Shown here: positions 6,304 through 14,528 of the stretch, one piece after another
How the letters are laid out: each line of letters starts with the position of its first letter
How positions within the stretch are numbered: the first letter of the stretch is position 1
Source of the DNA: CAYTKU01 sp964550845
GTDB lineage: Bacteria; Patescibacteriota; Patescibacteriia; Magasanikbacterales; UBA922
DNA: 25,601 nt
Assembly (NCBI GenBank): GCA_964550845.1
Contig: CAZKAD010000009.1
Location: 1-25,601 of the forward strand
Reading direction: 5' to 3'
Position numbers and translations under genes: made by a program
Notes under the pieces: model-generated
What the model was told of the DNA's origin: nothing
Seen by the model: only the letters and a program-made list of their open reading frames with translations
Database searches by the model: none

Positions 6304-7479
6304 ATGAAATTAAAGACCATCAAACAAATAAAAAACTTAAAAAACAAGCGAGTTCTTTTGCGGGTAGACTTTAATGTACCCCTTAAAAATAAAAAAGTAA
6401 TTGATGATTCACGCATAGTAGCTTCGCTCCCTACGATTGAATACCTACGTAAAAAAGGCGCAAAAATTATTCTCGTTACTCATCTCGGAAGACCAGACGG
6501 AAAAATCGTACCTGAATTTTCCCTTGCTCCAGTCGTAAAAAAACTCCAAACACTTCTCAAATCCAAAGTACAGTTTTTGCACGATCCGTTTGCGCAAAAA
6601 GATATTACCAAAATAGAAAAAATGAAACCAGGAGAAATCGCTCTGTTTGAAAATATTCGGTTTTTTCCTGAAGAAGACAATAACGACGAAGATTTTGCTC
6701 GTCAACTTGCTTCACTCGCAGACGTATTTATCCTCGATGGGTTTGCTGCTACTCACCGAGAATCAGCTTCAGTTTTTGGTATTCAAAATTTTCTTCCTTC
6801 CCACGCTGGGTTCTTACTCGAAAAAGAAATCCAAAATCTTTCAAAATTACTCGGCCAAACAAAAGCACCCTATATTGCAGTGATTGGTGGAGCCAAAATC
6901 GAAACCAAGTTGCCAGTCATACAAAACCTCCTCAAAAAAATCGATAACATTCTCGTCGGTGGAGCACTCATAAATGTCTATTTCAAAGCCCGAGGATATG
7001 GAGTTGGAGAGTCTTTGGCTGATCAGGGTTTTGATAGTGTCGCTCTCAAAATATTTGCCAAGAAAAAAATCATTACTCCAATTGATGTGATGGTCGGGGA
7101 CAAAACTGGCGATTATATTCGTGTGATTAACATTAATAAAAAGCCACACCAAATTTGCCGTAAAAACGAAGCGATTTTGGATATTGGTCCGGCAACCGCA
7201 GCTCTCTATGCAAATTACTTGAAGACTGCCAAGACAATTCTTTGGAATGGAGCTATGGGGTATTTTGAAAACCGTTCTTATGCCCTCGGTACCTATACCA
7301 TTGCAGAGGCTGTTGCAGAGCAAAAAAAGGCTTTTACGGTCGTGGGTGGGGGAGAAACCCTTGAAGTTATTGAAAAGCTCAAACTCGGTGCAAAAATTGA
7401 TTTTGTTTCGACTGGTGGCGGGGCGATGCTGGAATACCTCTCAGGAAAAGAGCTCCCAGGGCTCAAAAATTTGACTTGA
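6304..7479 (+). CDS. pgk: Phosphoglycerate kinase
   Basis: This encodes a 391-residue phosphoglycerate kinase, which transfers phosphate from 1,3-bisphosphoglycerate to ADP. The signature RVDFNVPL (20-27), THLGRPDG, and ENIRFFPEE in the N-domain, and FVSTGGGAMLEYLSGKELPG at the C-terminus, match the family. The nucleotide loop WNGAMGYFE and AFTVVGGGET are also present. A TTG at 6277 would extend the frame into gap; the ATG at 6304 is preferred because homologues start just before the 'KRVLLRVDFNVP' strand. It is in an operon with gap (14-base gap). The nusA promoter -35 overlaps its stop codon. Confidence 0.97.
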   Translation: MKLKTIKQIKNLKNKRVLLRVDFNVPLKNKKVIDDSRIVASLPTIEYLRKKGAKIILVTHLGRPDGKIVPEFSLAPVVKKLQTLLKSKVQFLHDPFAQKDITKIEKMKPGEIALFENIRFFPEEDNNDEDFARQLASLADVFILDGFAATHRESASVFGIQNFLPSHAGFLLEKEIQNLSKLLGQTKAPYIAVIGGAKIETKLPVIQNLLKKIDNILVGGALINVYFKARGYGVGESLADQGFDSVALKIFAKKKIITPIDVMVGDKTGDYIRVININKKPHQICRKNEAILDIGPATAALYANYLKTAKTILWNGAMGYFENRSYALGTYTIAEAVAEQKKAFTVVGGGETLEVIEKLKLGAKIDFVSTGGGAMLEYLSGKELPGLKNLT

Positions 7480-7504
7480 CAAGACTCAAATTTTGTGATA
7501 TTCT
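7476..7504 (+). promoter_or_regulatory. Putative nusA promoter overlapping the pgk stop
   Basis: TTGACA (7476-7481) lies over the pgk stop. After 17 bp comes TATTCT (7499-7504) with an extended TGA just before it. The start would be near 7511, only a few bases before the terminator hairpin at 7518. Confidence 0.6.
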
Positions 7505-7517
7505 TGATTTATTGAAA

Positions 7518-7544
7518 GTAACCTTATACAGGTTGCTTTTTTTT
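7518..7544 (+). terminator. Intrinsic terminator/attenuator in the nusA leader
   Basis: GTAACCT (7518-7524) pairs with AGGTTGC (7530-7536), 7 bp with one G-T wobble and a five-base loop, followed by eight T (7537-7544). It ends the gap-pgk transcript. It also lies between the nusA promoter and the nusA ATG (7580), so it must be read through for nusA expression. Attenuation by NusA itself is an inference. Confidence 0.75.
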
Positions 7545-7579
7545 ACCTCATTTTTAATTCTCTATTTTGAAACAAAAAT

Positions 7580-8875
7580 ATGTCAGAAATTAGTAAATCC
7601 ATCCAGTTTATCTGTGATGAAAAAGGTCTTGATTACAACACCGTACTTCAGGCAGTTGAAGCTGCTCTTGGAGCGGCGTACCGCAAAGACTTTGGAAGCC
7701 GCCTTGGAAACTACCGAGTAGAATTTGATGTAGAAACAGGGGATATGAAGGTCTGGGATGTAAAAATTGTGGTAGAAGATGTGGAAGAATCTGTGCTCGA
7801 AGCAGCTCAGGAAGAAATGCAAAAACGCCGTGAAAAAGCGCTGGAAGAAGGACGCGAACTTACTGAAGAAGAAGTGGCCGATCTACCACGCTTCAATCCA
7901 AAGACTGAAATGATGCTCTCTCAGGCGAAAGAATTTAAGAAAACGGTCAAGGTTGGCGAGACCTTGGAAATGGCTCAAGAAGTACCAGGAGACTTTGGTC
8001 GTATGGCTGCTCAGACTGCTAAACAAGTTATTATCCAAAAACTTCGTGAAGCAGAACGCCAGACTGTCTTTGATGATTTCAAAAATCAAGAAGGGAAAAT
8101 TGTTCAGGGAACTGTACAACGTCGTGATCGCACTGGTATGGTGATTGTCGATCTTGGAAAAATCACTGGTATTATGCCAGTAAATGAACAGATCCAACGT
8201 GAGATGTATCGACCGGGAGGACGTATGCGCTTTTATGTCGTTGCTGTAGCTCTTGGTATGCGTGGACCTGAAATTATTCTTTCTCGTGCCCACAAAAACA
8301 TGGTTTCGGTTATCTTTGAACAAGAAATTCCAGAAATTGCCTCTGGAGAAGTAGTCATTCGTATGATTGCTCGCGACCCAGGCAACCGATCCAAGGTAGC
8401 GGTATCAACAGACGATGAATCCATTGATCCAATCGGATCATGTATTGGTCAGCGTGGAAGTCGTATCAATACCATTATCCAAGAACTCGGTGGAGAAAAA
8501 ATCGATATCATTGAATATAAAGAAAATCAAAGTGAATTTATCAAAATGGCGCTCGCTCCTGCCAAAGTCAGTCGGGTTGAACTCGATGAAGCCGAAAAGA
8601 AAGCAACTGCGCATGTGGTTTCAGATCAATTTTCACTGGCCATTGGTCGTGGTGGTCAAAATGTCCGCCTGGCCGCAGAGCTCACTGGTTGGGGAATCAA
8701 TGTTGTTGAAGAAGGAAATGAAGAAAAAGTTGTCAGTGATAGTGATGATCCTGAGACAGTACAAGCTGCTCTTGAAACTCCTGTAGAGGAAGGTTCAAGT
8801 GAAGGAAATGTAGAAAGTTCTGCCGAAGAGACGGAAAGTACTGAAACTCCTGCCGAAGAAAAAACAGCTGAATAA
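7580..8875 (+). CDS. nusA: Transcription termination/antitermination factor NusA
   Basis: This encodes a 431-residue NusA, an RNA polymerase-bound factor controlling pausing, termination and antitermination. Order: N-terminal polymerase-binding domain (1 to about 170), S1 domain (about 172-240, starting EGKIVQGTVQRRDRTGMVIV), KH1, then KH2, with GxxG loops SCIGQRGSRI and AIGRGGQNVR. The N-terminal domain has a charged insertion around residues 65-125 (EEMQKRREKALEEGRELTEE) relative to E. coli; this is seen in Patescibacteria as far as I recall. The C-terminus is a 50-residue acidic tail rich in E, S and T, in place of the E. coli AR repeats. The start is the first ATG after the leader terminator. 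The gene appears monocistronic: no rimP or infB is adjacent, and a strong terminator follows. Confidence 0.96.
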   Translation: MSEISKSIQFICDEKGLDYNTVLQAVEAALGAAYRKDFGSRLGNYRVEFDVETGDMKVWDVKIVVEDVEESVLEAAQEEMQKRREKALEEGRELTEEEVADLPRFNPKTEMMLSQAKEFKKTVKVGETLEMAQEVPGDFGRMAAQTAKQVIIQKLREAERQTVFDDFKNQEGKIVQGTVQRRDRTGMVIVDLGKITGIMPVNEQIQREMYRPGGRMRFYVVAVALGMRGPEIILSRAHKNMVSVIFEQEIPEIASGEVVIRMIARDPGNRSKVAVSTDDESIDPIGSCIGQRGSRINTIIQELGGEKIDIIEYKENQSEFIKMALAPAKVSRVELDEAEKKATAHVVSDQFSLAIGRGGQNVRLAAELTGWGINVVEEGNEEKVVSDSDDPETVQAALETPVEEGSSEGNVESSAEETESTETPAEEKTAE

Positions 8876-8890
8876 AGAATTTTTTCACGA

Positions 8891-8922
8891 AAGAAACACC
8901 GTATTTCGGTGTTTCTTTTTTT
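8891..8922 (+). terminator. Intrinsic terminator after nusA
   Basis: AAGAAACACCG (8891-8901) pairs perfectly with CGGTGTTTCTT (8907-8917) around a five-base loop and is followed by a T-run. Confidence 0.93.
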
Positions 8923-8923
8923 A

Positions 8924-8932
8924 TGGTATACT
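8924..8932 (+). promoter_or_regulatory. Extended -10 promoter of the DUF4012 gene
   Basis: TGGTATACT carries an extended -10 (TG, one base, then TATACT at 8927-8932). No good -35 exists 17 bp upstream because the terminator stem occupies it. The leader would be about 19 nt and shows no Shine-Dalgarno. Confidence 0.5.
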
Positions 8933-8957
8933 ATGAACACTTTCTTTGTACATTCGT

Positions 8958-11492
8958 ATGCGGCGTTGTTCAAATTGCAACAAAATTGGTCACACCAAGA
9001 AAACCTGCACAGCCAAGAGTACTCAATCTCTTTCTCCTGTGGTAGAAACAACTGCCCCTGTTTTTTCGTCGTCCACCCCTCTTCGCAAGAAAGAGAGTGA
9101 AAAATCTATTTTTGTCCATGTCACAAGGCAGGGACAGCAGTCTCCCCACATTTTACGTTTAAAAGAACAAAAACAAGAAAAAAATTGGTCACGTATTCCT
9201 GTTTTTCAGGAGAAAAAAGAAGGCCAACATCATCGTGTTCATGTGGATTTGGCAGCTTTGGTTCGTAGTGCCAATGAAAAAGATAAAGAACAGAGAAATA
9301 AAAAATCTGCTCATGATTCTCTTTCGTCTCTTCCTCAAATGCAAAAACCAATTTTTAGAAAAAAAGAGAAAATTGCTTTGCAAGAATATACTCTTCCTGA
9401 TGCTCCAAGGGAGAACGAGAAACAGTCACAGCCCATTTCAGATCGTTGGTCATTGTTTCAAGAAAATATTTTCAATAAAGCTCGTGCGCTTCTTACAAAT
9501 CACCGTTTTTGGGTAGGATTTACTACCATTGCACTCTTACTCGCTTTACCATATCCTGCTGTAGGATATTATAAAAAACTCAAGAATACGAGTGCCACAA
9601 TCGTGGAGCAAAGTACCACTGGATTTTTAGCACTGCAGTCTTCTGCTGTATCAGCCTTTCATTCCAATCTTCCGGAAGCCCAACAAAATTTGAATACTGC
9701 CCTCAAATCATTTTCTGATGCAGAGGCACTCATAAGTGGAGAACACGAGGTTGTACAATATATTGCCAGTCTTTTGCCGGTTCTTGGAACAGAGATTGAT
9801 AGTCGTCGTCATATTCTGTCGGCTGGGCACCATGTGGCGCTTGGGAATACCTATGTACTCAAAGGCATTTCTGAAATTGAACAGGACAAGAGCCCACATC
9901 TGACTGATCGTTTTTATAACCTCCGTGAGCATTTCCGTTTTGCTCTTCCTCAGTATAAAGAAGCGCTCAACGATTTGGCCGCAGTAGATTTAAATGTAGT
10001 TCCAAGTGAGTATCAAAATTCTTTCCAAGATTTTAAAGTACTTTTTGCTGCATTTGTAGATGATACCGAAAATATGATTGAGTTTGTAAATACTATGGAA
10101 AAAGTATTTGGCAGCGAAGATTTTCGTCGTTATTTAATTGTTTTTCAAAATAATCGAGAGCTTCGTCCAACCGGCGGATTTATGGGGAGTTTTGCTGTTT
10201 TGGATGTTCAAAAAGGAAAAATTTTATCGCTTACAGTTCCTCCTGGTGGTACGTATGATTTGCAGGGGCAACTTTCTGTTCGTGTAAAACCACCAGCGCC
10301 CCTTCTATTGACCAATAACCGCTGGGAATTTCAAGATGCCAACTGGTGGCCAGATTTTCCAGCCTCTGCTCAAAAAATGGCTTGGTTTTATCAGCATGGA
10401 AGAGGTACAACTGTCGATGGAGTAATTGCCATAAATGCTACTGTTTTTGAAAATCTTTTAAGTACACTTGGTCCAATTACCAATGAAAAGCATGACGTAA
10501 CGCTGGATGCTGCCACTGCCCTCGATAGCCTTCAGTACAAGGTAGAGGTTGATTATGATAAAGTCTCAAATACTCCAAAGGCAATTATTGGAGATTTGGC
10601 TACGCAGCTTATTGCTGATTTGCCTAAACGTGACACCGCAGATGCTTTGAAACTTCTTGTGACGTTGCATGACTCTTTGCAAAATAAAGAAATTCAGGCC
10701 TACTTTACTGATCCAGAAACCCAAAGAACCATGCAAGAATTTGGCTGGTCAGGAGAAATGGTTCAAACAGAACCACACCAAGATTATTTGATGGCAGTAA
10801 ACACTAATATTCATGGTCAAAAAAGTGATGCAAAAATGAAACAAGAAATTGAACATCAAGCTGATGTTCAAGAAGACGGAAGTGTCATAAATACGGTAGT
10901 CATTCGTCGTACACATACAGGGAGTGTTGGAGAAATTTTTTCTGGAATACCAAATATTTCTTATTTACGTCTGTATGTACCTCAGGGAGCTGTGGTCCTC
11001 GATGCCGGAGGATTTAGTACCATTGGTGATGCATCGTTTCGTGCACCAGACCAATGGGCCACAGAAGATACTGACCTCGAGCGTACTGAAGTCGGTCGAA
11101 AATTTGATGCCAAAACTGGAGTTGAAGTCTATAGTTCTTTTGGGAAAACCGTACTTGGAAATTGGATCGTAACCAATCCTGGCGAAACGTCTGAGGTATT
11201 TATTACGTATCGAATTCCTTCCTTGGTAGCAATGAGTGATCGACCAGAGACTACACCGAACAAATGGGAAAGTGCATTTTTTGGAGCAAAAAGTTCACAG
11301 GCTTCAAGGTACAGTTTAGTGGTACAAAAACAATCTGGTATCGATAGTGATTTTACTTCAACCGTTATCTATCCTGAAGTGTGGCATCCAGCCTGGAAAT
11401 CTCGTGAGGAAGTAGAGCTTGCATTGAATGGAGGAATTTTTAAGACACGACTTGATAGGGATCAGATATATGGCATCGTTATGGAACGCTAA
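8958..11492 (+). CDS. DUF4012 membrane protein with N-terminal CCHC zinc knuckle
   Basis: This encodes an 844-residue protein. Residues 4-17 read CSNCNKIGHTKKTC, an exact C-x2-C-x3-G-H-x4-C zinc knuckle. A basic, low-complexity, presumably cytoplasmic region follows to about 183. One membrane segment lies at about 184-204 (FWVGFTTIALLLALPYPAVG). The rest is predicted outside the membrane. It contains the DUF4012 signature YLIVFQNNRELRPTGGFMGS (392-411), widespread in Patescibacteria and Actinobacteria and often near envelope or polysaccharide genes; its function is unknown. The ATG at 8958 is chosen over a TTG at 8946. The next gene is another single-pass surface protein, so the two may work together, but a terminator-like structure separates them. 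The zinc knuckle on this family is unexpected. Confidence 0.88.
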   Translation: MRRCSNCNKIGHTKKTCTAKSTQSLSPVVETTAPVFSSSTPLRKKESEKSIFVHVTRQGQQSPHILRLKEQKQEKNWSRIPVFQEKKEGQHHRVHVDLAALVRSANEKDKEQRNKKSAHDSLSSLPQMQKPIFRKKEKIALQEYTLPDAPRENEKQSQPISDRWSLFQENIFNKARALLTNHRFWVGFTTIALLLALPYPAVGYYKKLKNTSATIVEQSTTGFLALQSSAVSAFHSNLPEAQQNLNTALKSFSDAEALISGEHEVVQYIASLLPVLGTEIDSRRHILSAGHHVALGNTYVLKGISEIEQDKSPHLTDRFYNLREHFRFALPQYKEALNDLAAVDLNVVPSEYQNSFQDFKVLFAAFVDDTENMIEFVNTMEKVFGSEDFRRYLIVFQNNRELRPTGGFMGSFAVLDVQKGKILSLTVPPGGTYDLQGQLSVRVKPPAPLLLTNNRWEFQDANWWPDFPASAQKMAWFYQHGRGTTVDGVIAINATVFENLLSTLGPITNEKHDVTLDAATALDSLQYKVEVDYDKVSNTPKAIIGDLATQLIADLPKRDTADALKLLVTLHDSLQNKEIQAYFTDPETQRTMQEFGWSGEMVQTEPHQDYLMAVNTNIHGQKSDAKMKQEIEHQADVQEDGSVINTVVIRRTHTGSVGEIFSGIPNISYLRLYVPQGAVVLDAGGFSTIGDASFRAPDQWATEDTDLERTEVGRKFDAKTGVEVYSSFGKTVLGNWIVTNPGETSEVFITYRIPSLVAMSDRPETTPNKWESAFFGAKSSQASRYSLVVQKQSGIDSDFTSTVIYPEVWHPAWKSREEVELALNGGIFKTRLDRDQIYGIVMER

Positions 11493-11617
11493 AAAAACCT
11501 TTATATTTGAGGCATTCCTGCGTTGTCGTTGCGCTCCTTGCTCACCGTAACCGTGTGCTACGGCTCGCTCCGGTGCTCACTGCCGCCTTGGACTGCATTC
11601 AAATCTAAAGGTTTTTT
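11492..11617 (+). terminator. Terminator with arms separated by a repeat-like element
   Basis: The 19-nt left arm (11492-11510) starts AAAAAACCTTTA and the right arm (11599-11617) ends TAAAGGTTTTTT. They are complementary at 18 of 19 positions. In place of a small loop there are 88 bases of GC-rich sequence. The right arm ends in a T-run, so the structure can serve as a terminator for the DUF4012 gene and, being symmetrical, for the opposite strand. Confidence 0.65.
11511..11598. repeat. GC-rich palindromic intergenic element inside a terminator
   Basis: These 88 bases are much richer in GC than their surroundings and full of GCTC/GAGC and CGCTC motifs. CGTTGCGCTCCTTGCTCAC (11527-11545) and CGGCTCGCTCCGGTGCTCAC (11561-11580) are related direct half-repeats. 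CACCG/CGGTG and CCGT/ACGG inverted pairs lie between them. The pattern resembles mobile palindromic intergenic repeats known from many genomes; family membership cannot be proved here. Confidence 0.5.
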
Positions 11618-11642
11618 GGAGAGAAGTTTATAAAAATAGAAT

Positions 11643-13541
11643 ATGCTCAAGAAAAAACGGGACAAAAAAATAAAAAAAGAAGATGTTCTTGTTAATCACC
11701 ATTTTGTGAAAAAGGATCTCGATGATGAGCAATCAGATGACACAAAACAAAACCCAAGTACAGATTATGTGAGTGAACAGCTCGTCGAGATTTATAAAAA
11801 TCAGGATGGTTCACTTCCAGATATGACTTCTTTTCAAAAACGCAAATCTCAAAAGACCCTGCGTGCTTTTTTTACTCTTTTATTTTCTTGTTTGTGTCTT
11901 ATTGGTGTCGTATTTGCTGGTTTTTTTCTGTGGGCACCAAAGCAAAGTTTCTCTCAAGATGGAGTGAGTGTAGAAATTGTTGGTAATGAAAATGTGACTT
12001 CGGGTGAAACCGTGCAATACCGTATTCGTTATCGCAATAGTGAGAATGTCCCTGTCACAAAAACAAAATTGGTTCTTCATTACCCAGTCGGATTTCAGTT
12101 TCAAGAAAGTAGCCTTCCCTCTGCCAATGAAACAAACACAGAGTGGGATTTTGGCACTTTGGATGCAGGTGAAAATGGATTTTTGGATATTTATGGATCC
12201 ATGCAAGGAGATCTGGGAAAAGAAGAATCAATTCGGGTTTTCCTCAATTATACTCCAGCCAATTTTAGTTCAGAATTTCAGTCAGTCAGCTTTGCCAAAA
12301 TTATTATTGGAAGTTCTCCGGTAGCTTTGACAATCTCTGGCCCTTCGACCACTGCTCAGGGTCAGCCACTGAGTCTTGTTTTTACTCTTACTTCTCGTGA
12401 TGCCACTTCAACTCTTGAGAATTTGTCCTTGGTTATTGATCCTGGTGTTGGTTTTGTCAAAAAAAGCAGTAACCCTGAAAGCGATAACTTTGGAACATGG
12501 CAGTGGAGTATACCAAGACTCAAAGGGGAGAAAAGCGTAACGGTCAATGGCGCTTTTATAGCAAATCCATCTGCTACGCAGCATACTTTGAATGCTAAAG
12601 TGGTAGCAACAACTTCTGGAACTGAAGCTCAAAAAAAGACCTTTATTTTGGCTCAAAAAGAATACACGGTACAGTTTGATGAGTCACAACTCCTTGGACA
12701 ATTTACCATAAATGGAGCCAATGCAAATCTAAATATAACTCCTGGTGAGACTCTGTCTGTGCAAGCGGCGCTCAAAAATACTTTCTCTTCACCAATTACC
12801 AATATTCGAGCTTCGGTCACATTTGATGCACCCTCGTATCAAGATAAAAGTATTTTGAATTGGTCCGCACTGCAGGATAAAAATAATAACTCTATTCAAG
12901 GACAGCAAATCGGTACAGATATTCGTCGTGGTGTAATTGCCTGGGATAAAACGCATATTGCTGCCCTCGGGAGTCTCGCTGCCAATGCAGAAATACCATT
13001 TGCTTTTACTCTTCCTGTAAAATCGTCGAGTGAAACACTCCTTTCAAATTTCAAAGAACATAAAATTCAAGCAACCTTTGAAGTGCAGTATGAGCAAAAT
13101 GGTAAAAAGCAAACATTTGTATCTGCACCTGTTGAAATGATTTTGAATTCAGATCTACATCTGACCTCAGACGTGAAAAAGGAAAAAAATTTAAATAGTA
13201 AAGATGATTTTACGGTTACCTGGAATCTCGTAAATACATTTCATGAACTAAAAGATGTTCAAATAAGTGGACAAATTTTTGGCGATGTGGCTTGGGAGGA
13301 AGGGGATCTCTCAGTGTCCATCGGGAAACTGGAGTTTGATCCAAAAGAGAAAAAAATTCTCTGGAAAATTGATACTCTTCCGGCGAGTTCAAATCCACTC
13401 AAAGCAACATTTTCATTTGTACGCAATGCCTTTAATTCTACTCAGACCCAGCTCATCAGCAAAGTAAATCTCTCTGCAAAAGATACTGTCACAGGAAAGG
13501 ATATTTTGATCCTCAAGAGCGAAACGCCTAATAGTCCATAG
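11643..13541 (+). CDS. Membrane-anchored surface protein with DUF11-like repeats
   Basis: This encodes a 632-residue protein of unknown function. The first 72 residues are charged and presumably cytoplasmic (KKKRDKKIKKEDV at the start). A single membrane segment lies at about 75-97 (FFTLLFSCLCLIGVVFAGFF). The remainder is a string of beta-sandwich domains. The first (about 105-230) has the SGETVQYRIRYRNSENVPVT pattern of DUF11/'conserved repeat' domains. Others follow at about 235-345 and 355-500, then a last one starting near DLHLTSDVKKEKNLNSKDDF. No catalytic motif was seen. It lies in tandem with the DUF4012 gene and has the same topology, so both probably display extracellular domains. 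A strong terminator follows. Confidence 0.8.
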   Translation: MLKKKRDKKIKKEDVLVNHHFVKKDLDDEQSDDTKQNPSTDYVSEQLVEIYKNQDGSLPDMTSFQKRKSQKTLRAFFTLLFSCLCLIGVVFAGFFLWAPKQSFSQDGVSVEIVGNENVTSGETVQYRIRYRNSENVPVTKTKLVLHYPVGFQFQESSLPSANETNTEWDFGTLDAGENGFLDIYGSMQGDLGKEESIRVFLNYTPANFSSEFQSVSFAKIIIGSSPVALTISGPSTTAQGQPLSLVFTLTSRDATSTLENLSLVIDPGVGFVKKSSNPESDNFGTWQWSIPRLKGEKSVTVNGAFIANPSATQHTLNAKVVATTSGTEAQKKTFILAQKEYTVQFDESQLLGQFTINGANANLNITPGETLSVQAALKNTFSSPITNIRASVTFDAPSYQDKSILNWSALQDKNNNSIQGQQIGTDIRRGVIAWDKTHIAALGSLAANAEIPFAFTLPVKSSSETLLSNFKEHKIQATFEVQYEQNGKKQTFVSAPVEMILNSDLHLTSDVKKEKNLNSKDDFTVTWNLVNTFHELKDVQISGQIFGDVAWEEGDLSVSIGKLEFDPKEKKILWKIDTLPASSNPLKATFSFVRNAFNSTQTQLISKVNLSAKDTVTGKDILILKSETPNSP

Positions 13542-13555
13542 TTTATGGAAAATAG

Positions 13556-13585
13556 AAAATCACCACAAGCAAGTGGTGATTTTTT
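13556..13585 (+). terminator. Bidirectional intrinsic terminator between the surface-protein gene and the tRNA genes
   Basis: AAAATCACCAC (13556-13566) pairs perfectly with GTGGTGATTTT (13573-13583) around a six-base loop and is followed by T's. It serves the plus-strand surface protein gene. On the minus strand it stops the rpmF-nusB-rnc-tRNA transcript 2 bases after tRNA-Arg. Confidence 0.93.
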
Positions 13586-13586
13586 G

Positions 13587-13658
13587 TGCCTCCGGAGGGA
13601 ATCGAACCCCCATATACAGCTTCGAAGGCTGTTGTCCTATCCGTTGAACGACAGAGGC
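13587..13658 (-). tRNA. tRNA-Arg (anticodon UCG)
   Basis: Reading the minus strand gives a full 72-nt cloverleaf. Acceptor GCCTCTG pairs with CGGAGGC (one wobble). The D stem is GTTC/GGAC. The anticodon stem is ACAGC/GCTGT with loop CTTCGAA, giving anticodon TCG, which reads CGA-type arginine codons. The variable loop has four bases, and the T arm is GGGGG-TTCGATT-CCCTC. The discriminator base is A. The 3' CCA is not encoded. Confidence 0.95.
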
Positions 13659-13668
13659 AAATAAAATA

Positions 13669-13744
13669 TGGTGGATCGGGTGGGGATCGAACCCACGACC
13701 GTTGGATTAAGAGTCCACTGCTCTACCGACTGAGCTACCGATCC
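13669..13744 (-). tRNA. tRNA-Lys (anticodon CUU), CCA encoded
   Basis: On the minus strand, acceptor GGATCGG pairs with CCGATCC, and the D stem is GCTC/GAGC. The anticodon loop is CTCTTAA, giving anticodon CTT (codon AAG). The T arm is GTGGG-TTCGATC-CCCAC. The discriminator is A at 13672, followed by an encoded CCA (13669-13671). The outermost anticodon-stem pair is G-A. It begins 9 bases after the rnc stop and 10 bases before tRNA-Arg, so it is probably processed from the same transcript. Confidence 0.95.
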
Positions 13745-13753
13745 ATAGAGAGG

Positions 13754-14515
13754 TTACCCAATCGGGTCACCTGTTTTTCTAAGCAGAATTTCTACCTTTG
13801 GACCTTTCCAGGCTTTTACTTTGAGTGCTGCATCTGCCGCGTCTACCTGTGCTTCTTGTTTACTCGTTCCGGAACCTTCGGCAATTTTTTCATTATCAAG
13901 ATAGACACCCACTACAAAAGTCTTGTTGTGATCTGGTCCGTCTTCTGAAAGGACTCGGTAAGTTGGAGTCACTCCAATGATTTCCTGAGAAGATTCTTGA
14001 AAACGGGATTTTGGATCCATCCAGAGGTTATTTTCCAGTACTTCTGGCAATTTGCTAATAATCCAGCGTGTGACAAATTGTTTGGCCATATCCCAACCCT
14101 GATCAAGATAAATAGAACCAATAATCGCCTCAATGGCATTGGCCAAAATATATTCACGTGCTTTAGTATTGGCATCCTTTGACTCGCCATGACTCAAAAA
14201 AAGATATTCTTCAATACCCATGTCTTTGGCAACTACCGCACACATTTTGGCATTGACAAGAGCCGCTCTCCAGTTGGTCAGTTCTCCTTCTGGATTGAGG
14301 TAATTTTCAAACAAAAATTCTGTGACAACCAGTTCCAAAACCGCATCACCCAAAAATTCGAGTCGTTCATTGTGAGAGAGACCAAAATCTCGGTTTTCAT
14401 TGAGATAAGAACGATGAACCAATGCTTGAACCAGAATATCTGGATTGTGAAATTTTATACCGATTTTTTCTTCGAGCGAAGAAAAGTTTTTTTCACTATA
14501 GGCTGAGACTGGCAT
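13754..14515 (-). CDS. rnc: Ribonuclease III
   Basis: This encodes a 253-residue RNase III, which cuts double-stranded RNA in rRNA maturation and mRNA decay. The catalytic domain carries the signature NERLEFLGDAVL (49-60). NAIEAIIGSIYLDQG supplies the later metal ligands. The C-terminal double-stranded RNA-binding domain starts near DPKSRFQESSQE and includes GSGTSKQEAQVDAADAAL. TTG (14539) and ATG (14533) starts exist upstream, but both lie within a long leader hairpin. The ATG at 14515 follows that hairpin and still keeps the whole domain, so it is preferred; homologues would settle it. It is the third gene after rpmF and nusB, with tRNA-Lys directly downstream. Confidence 0.95.
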   Translation of the reverse strand: MPVSAYSEKNFSSLEEKIGIKFHNPDILVQALVHRSYLNENRDFGLSHNERLEFLGDAVLELVVTEFLFENYLNPEGELTNWRAALVNAKMCAVVAKDMGIEEYLFLSHGESKDANTKAREYILANAIEAIIGSIYLDQGWDMAKQFVTRWIISKLPEVLENNLWMDPKSRFQESSQEIIGVTPTYRVLSEDGPDHNKTFVVGVYLDNEKIAEGSGTSKQEAQVDAADAALKVKAWKGPKVEILLRKTGDPIG

Positions 14516-14528
14516 AAAAGATGAATGC

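Noticed and set aside
6847..7323. Minus-strand frame of 158 codons opposite pgk
   Set aside because: It is antisense of a conserved enzyme, with no motif and no promoter.
11511..11598. A small gene or RNA gene in the GC-rich insert
   Set aside because: No start/stop frame of useful length, no tRNA-like fold, and the half-repeats point to a repeat element.
13586..13948. Plus-strand frame over the tRNA genes and the rnc end
   Set aside because: It reads through two clear tRNA cloverleaves. 'GIEPPYTASKAVV' and 'GGDRTHDRWIKSP' are well-known artefacts of translated antisense tRNA.
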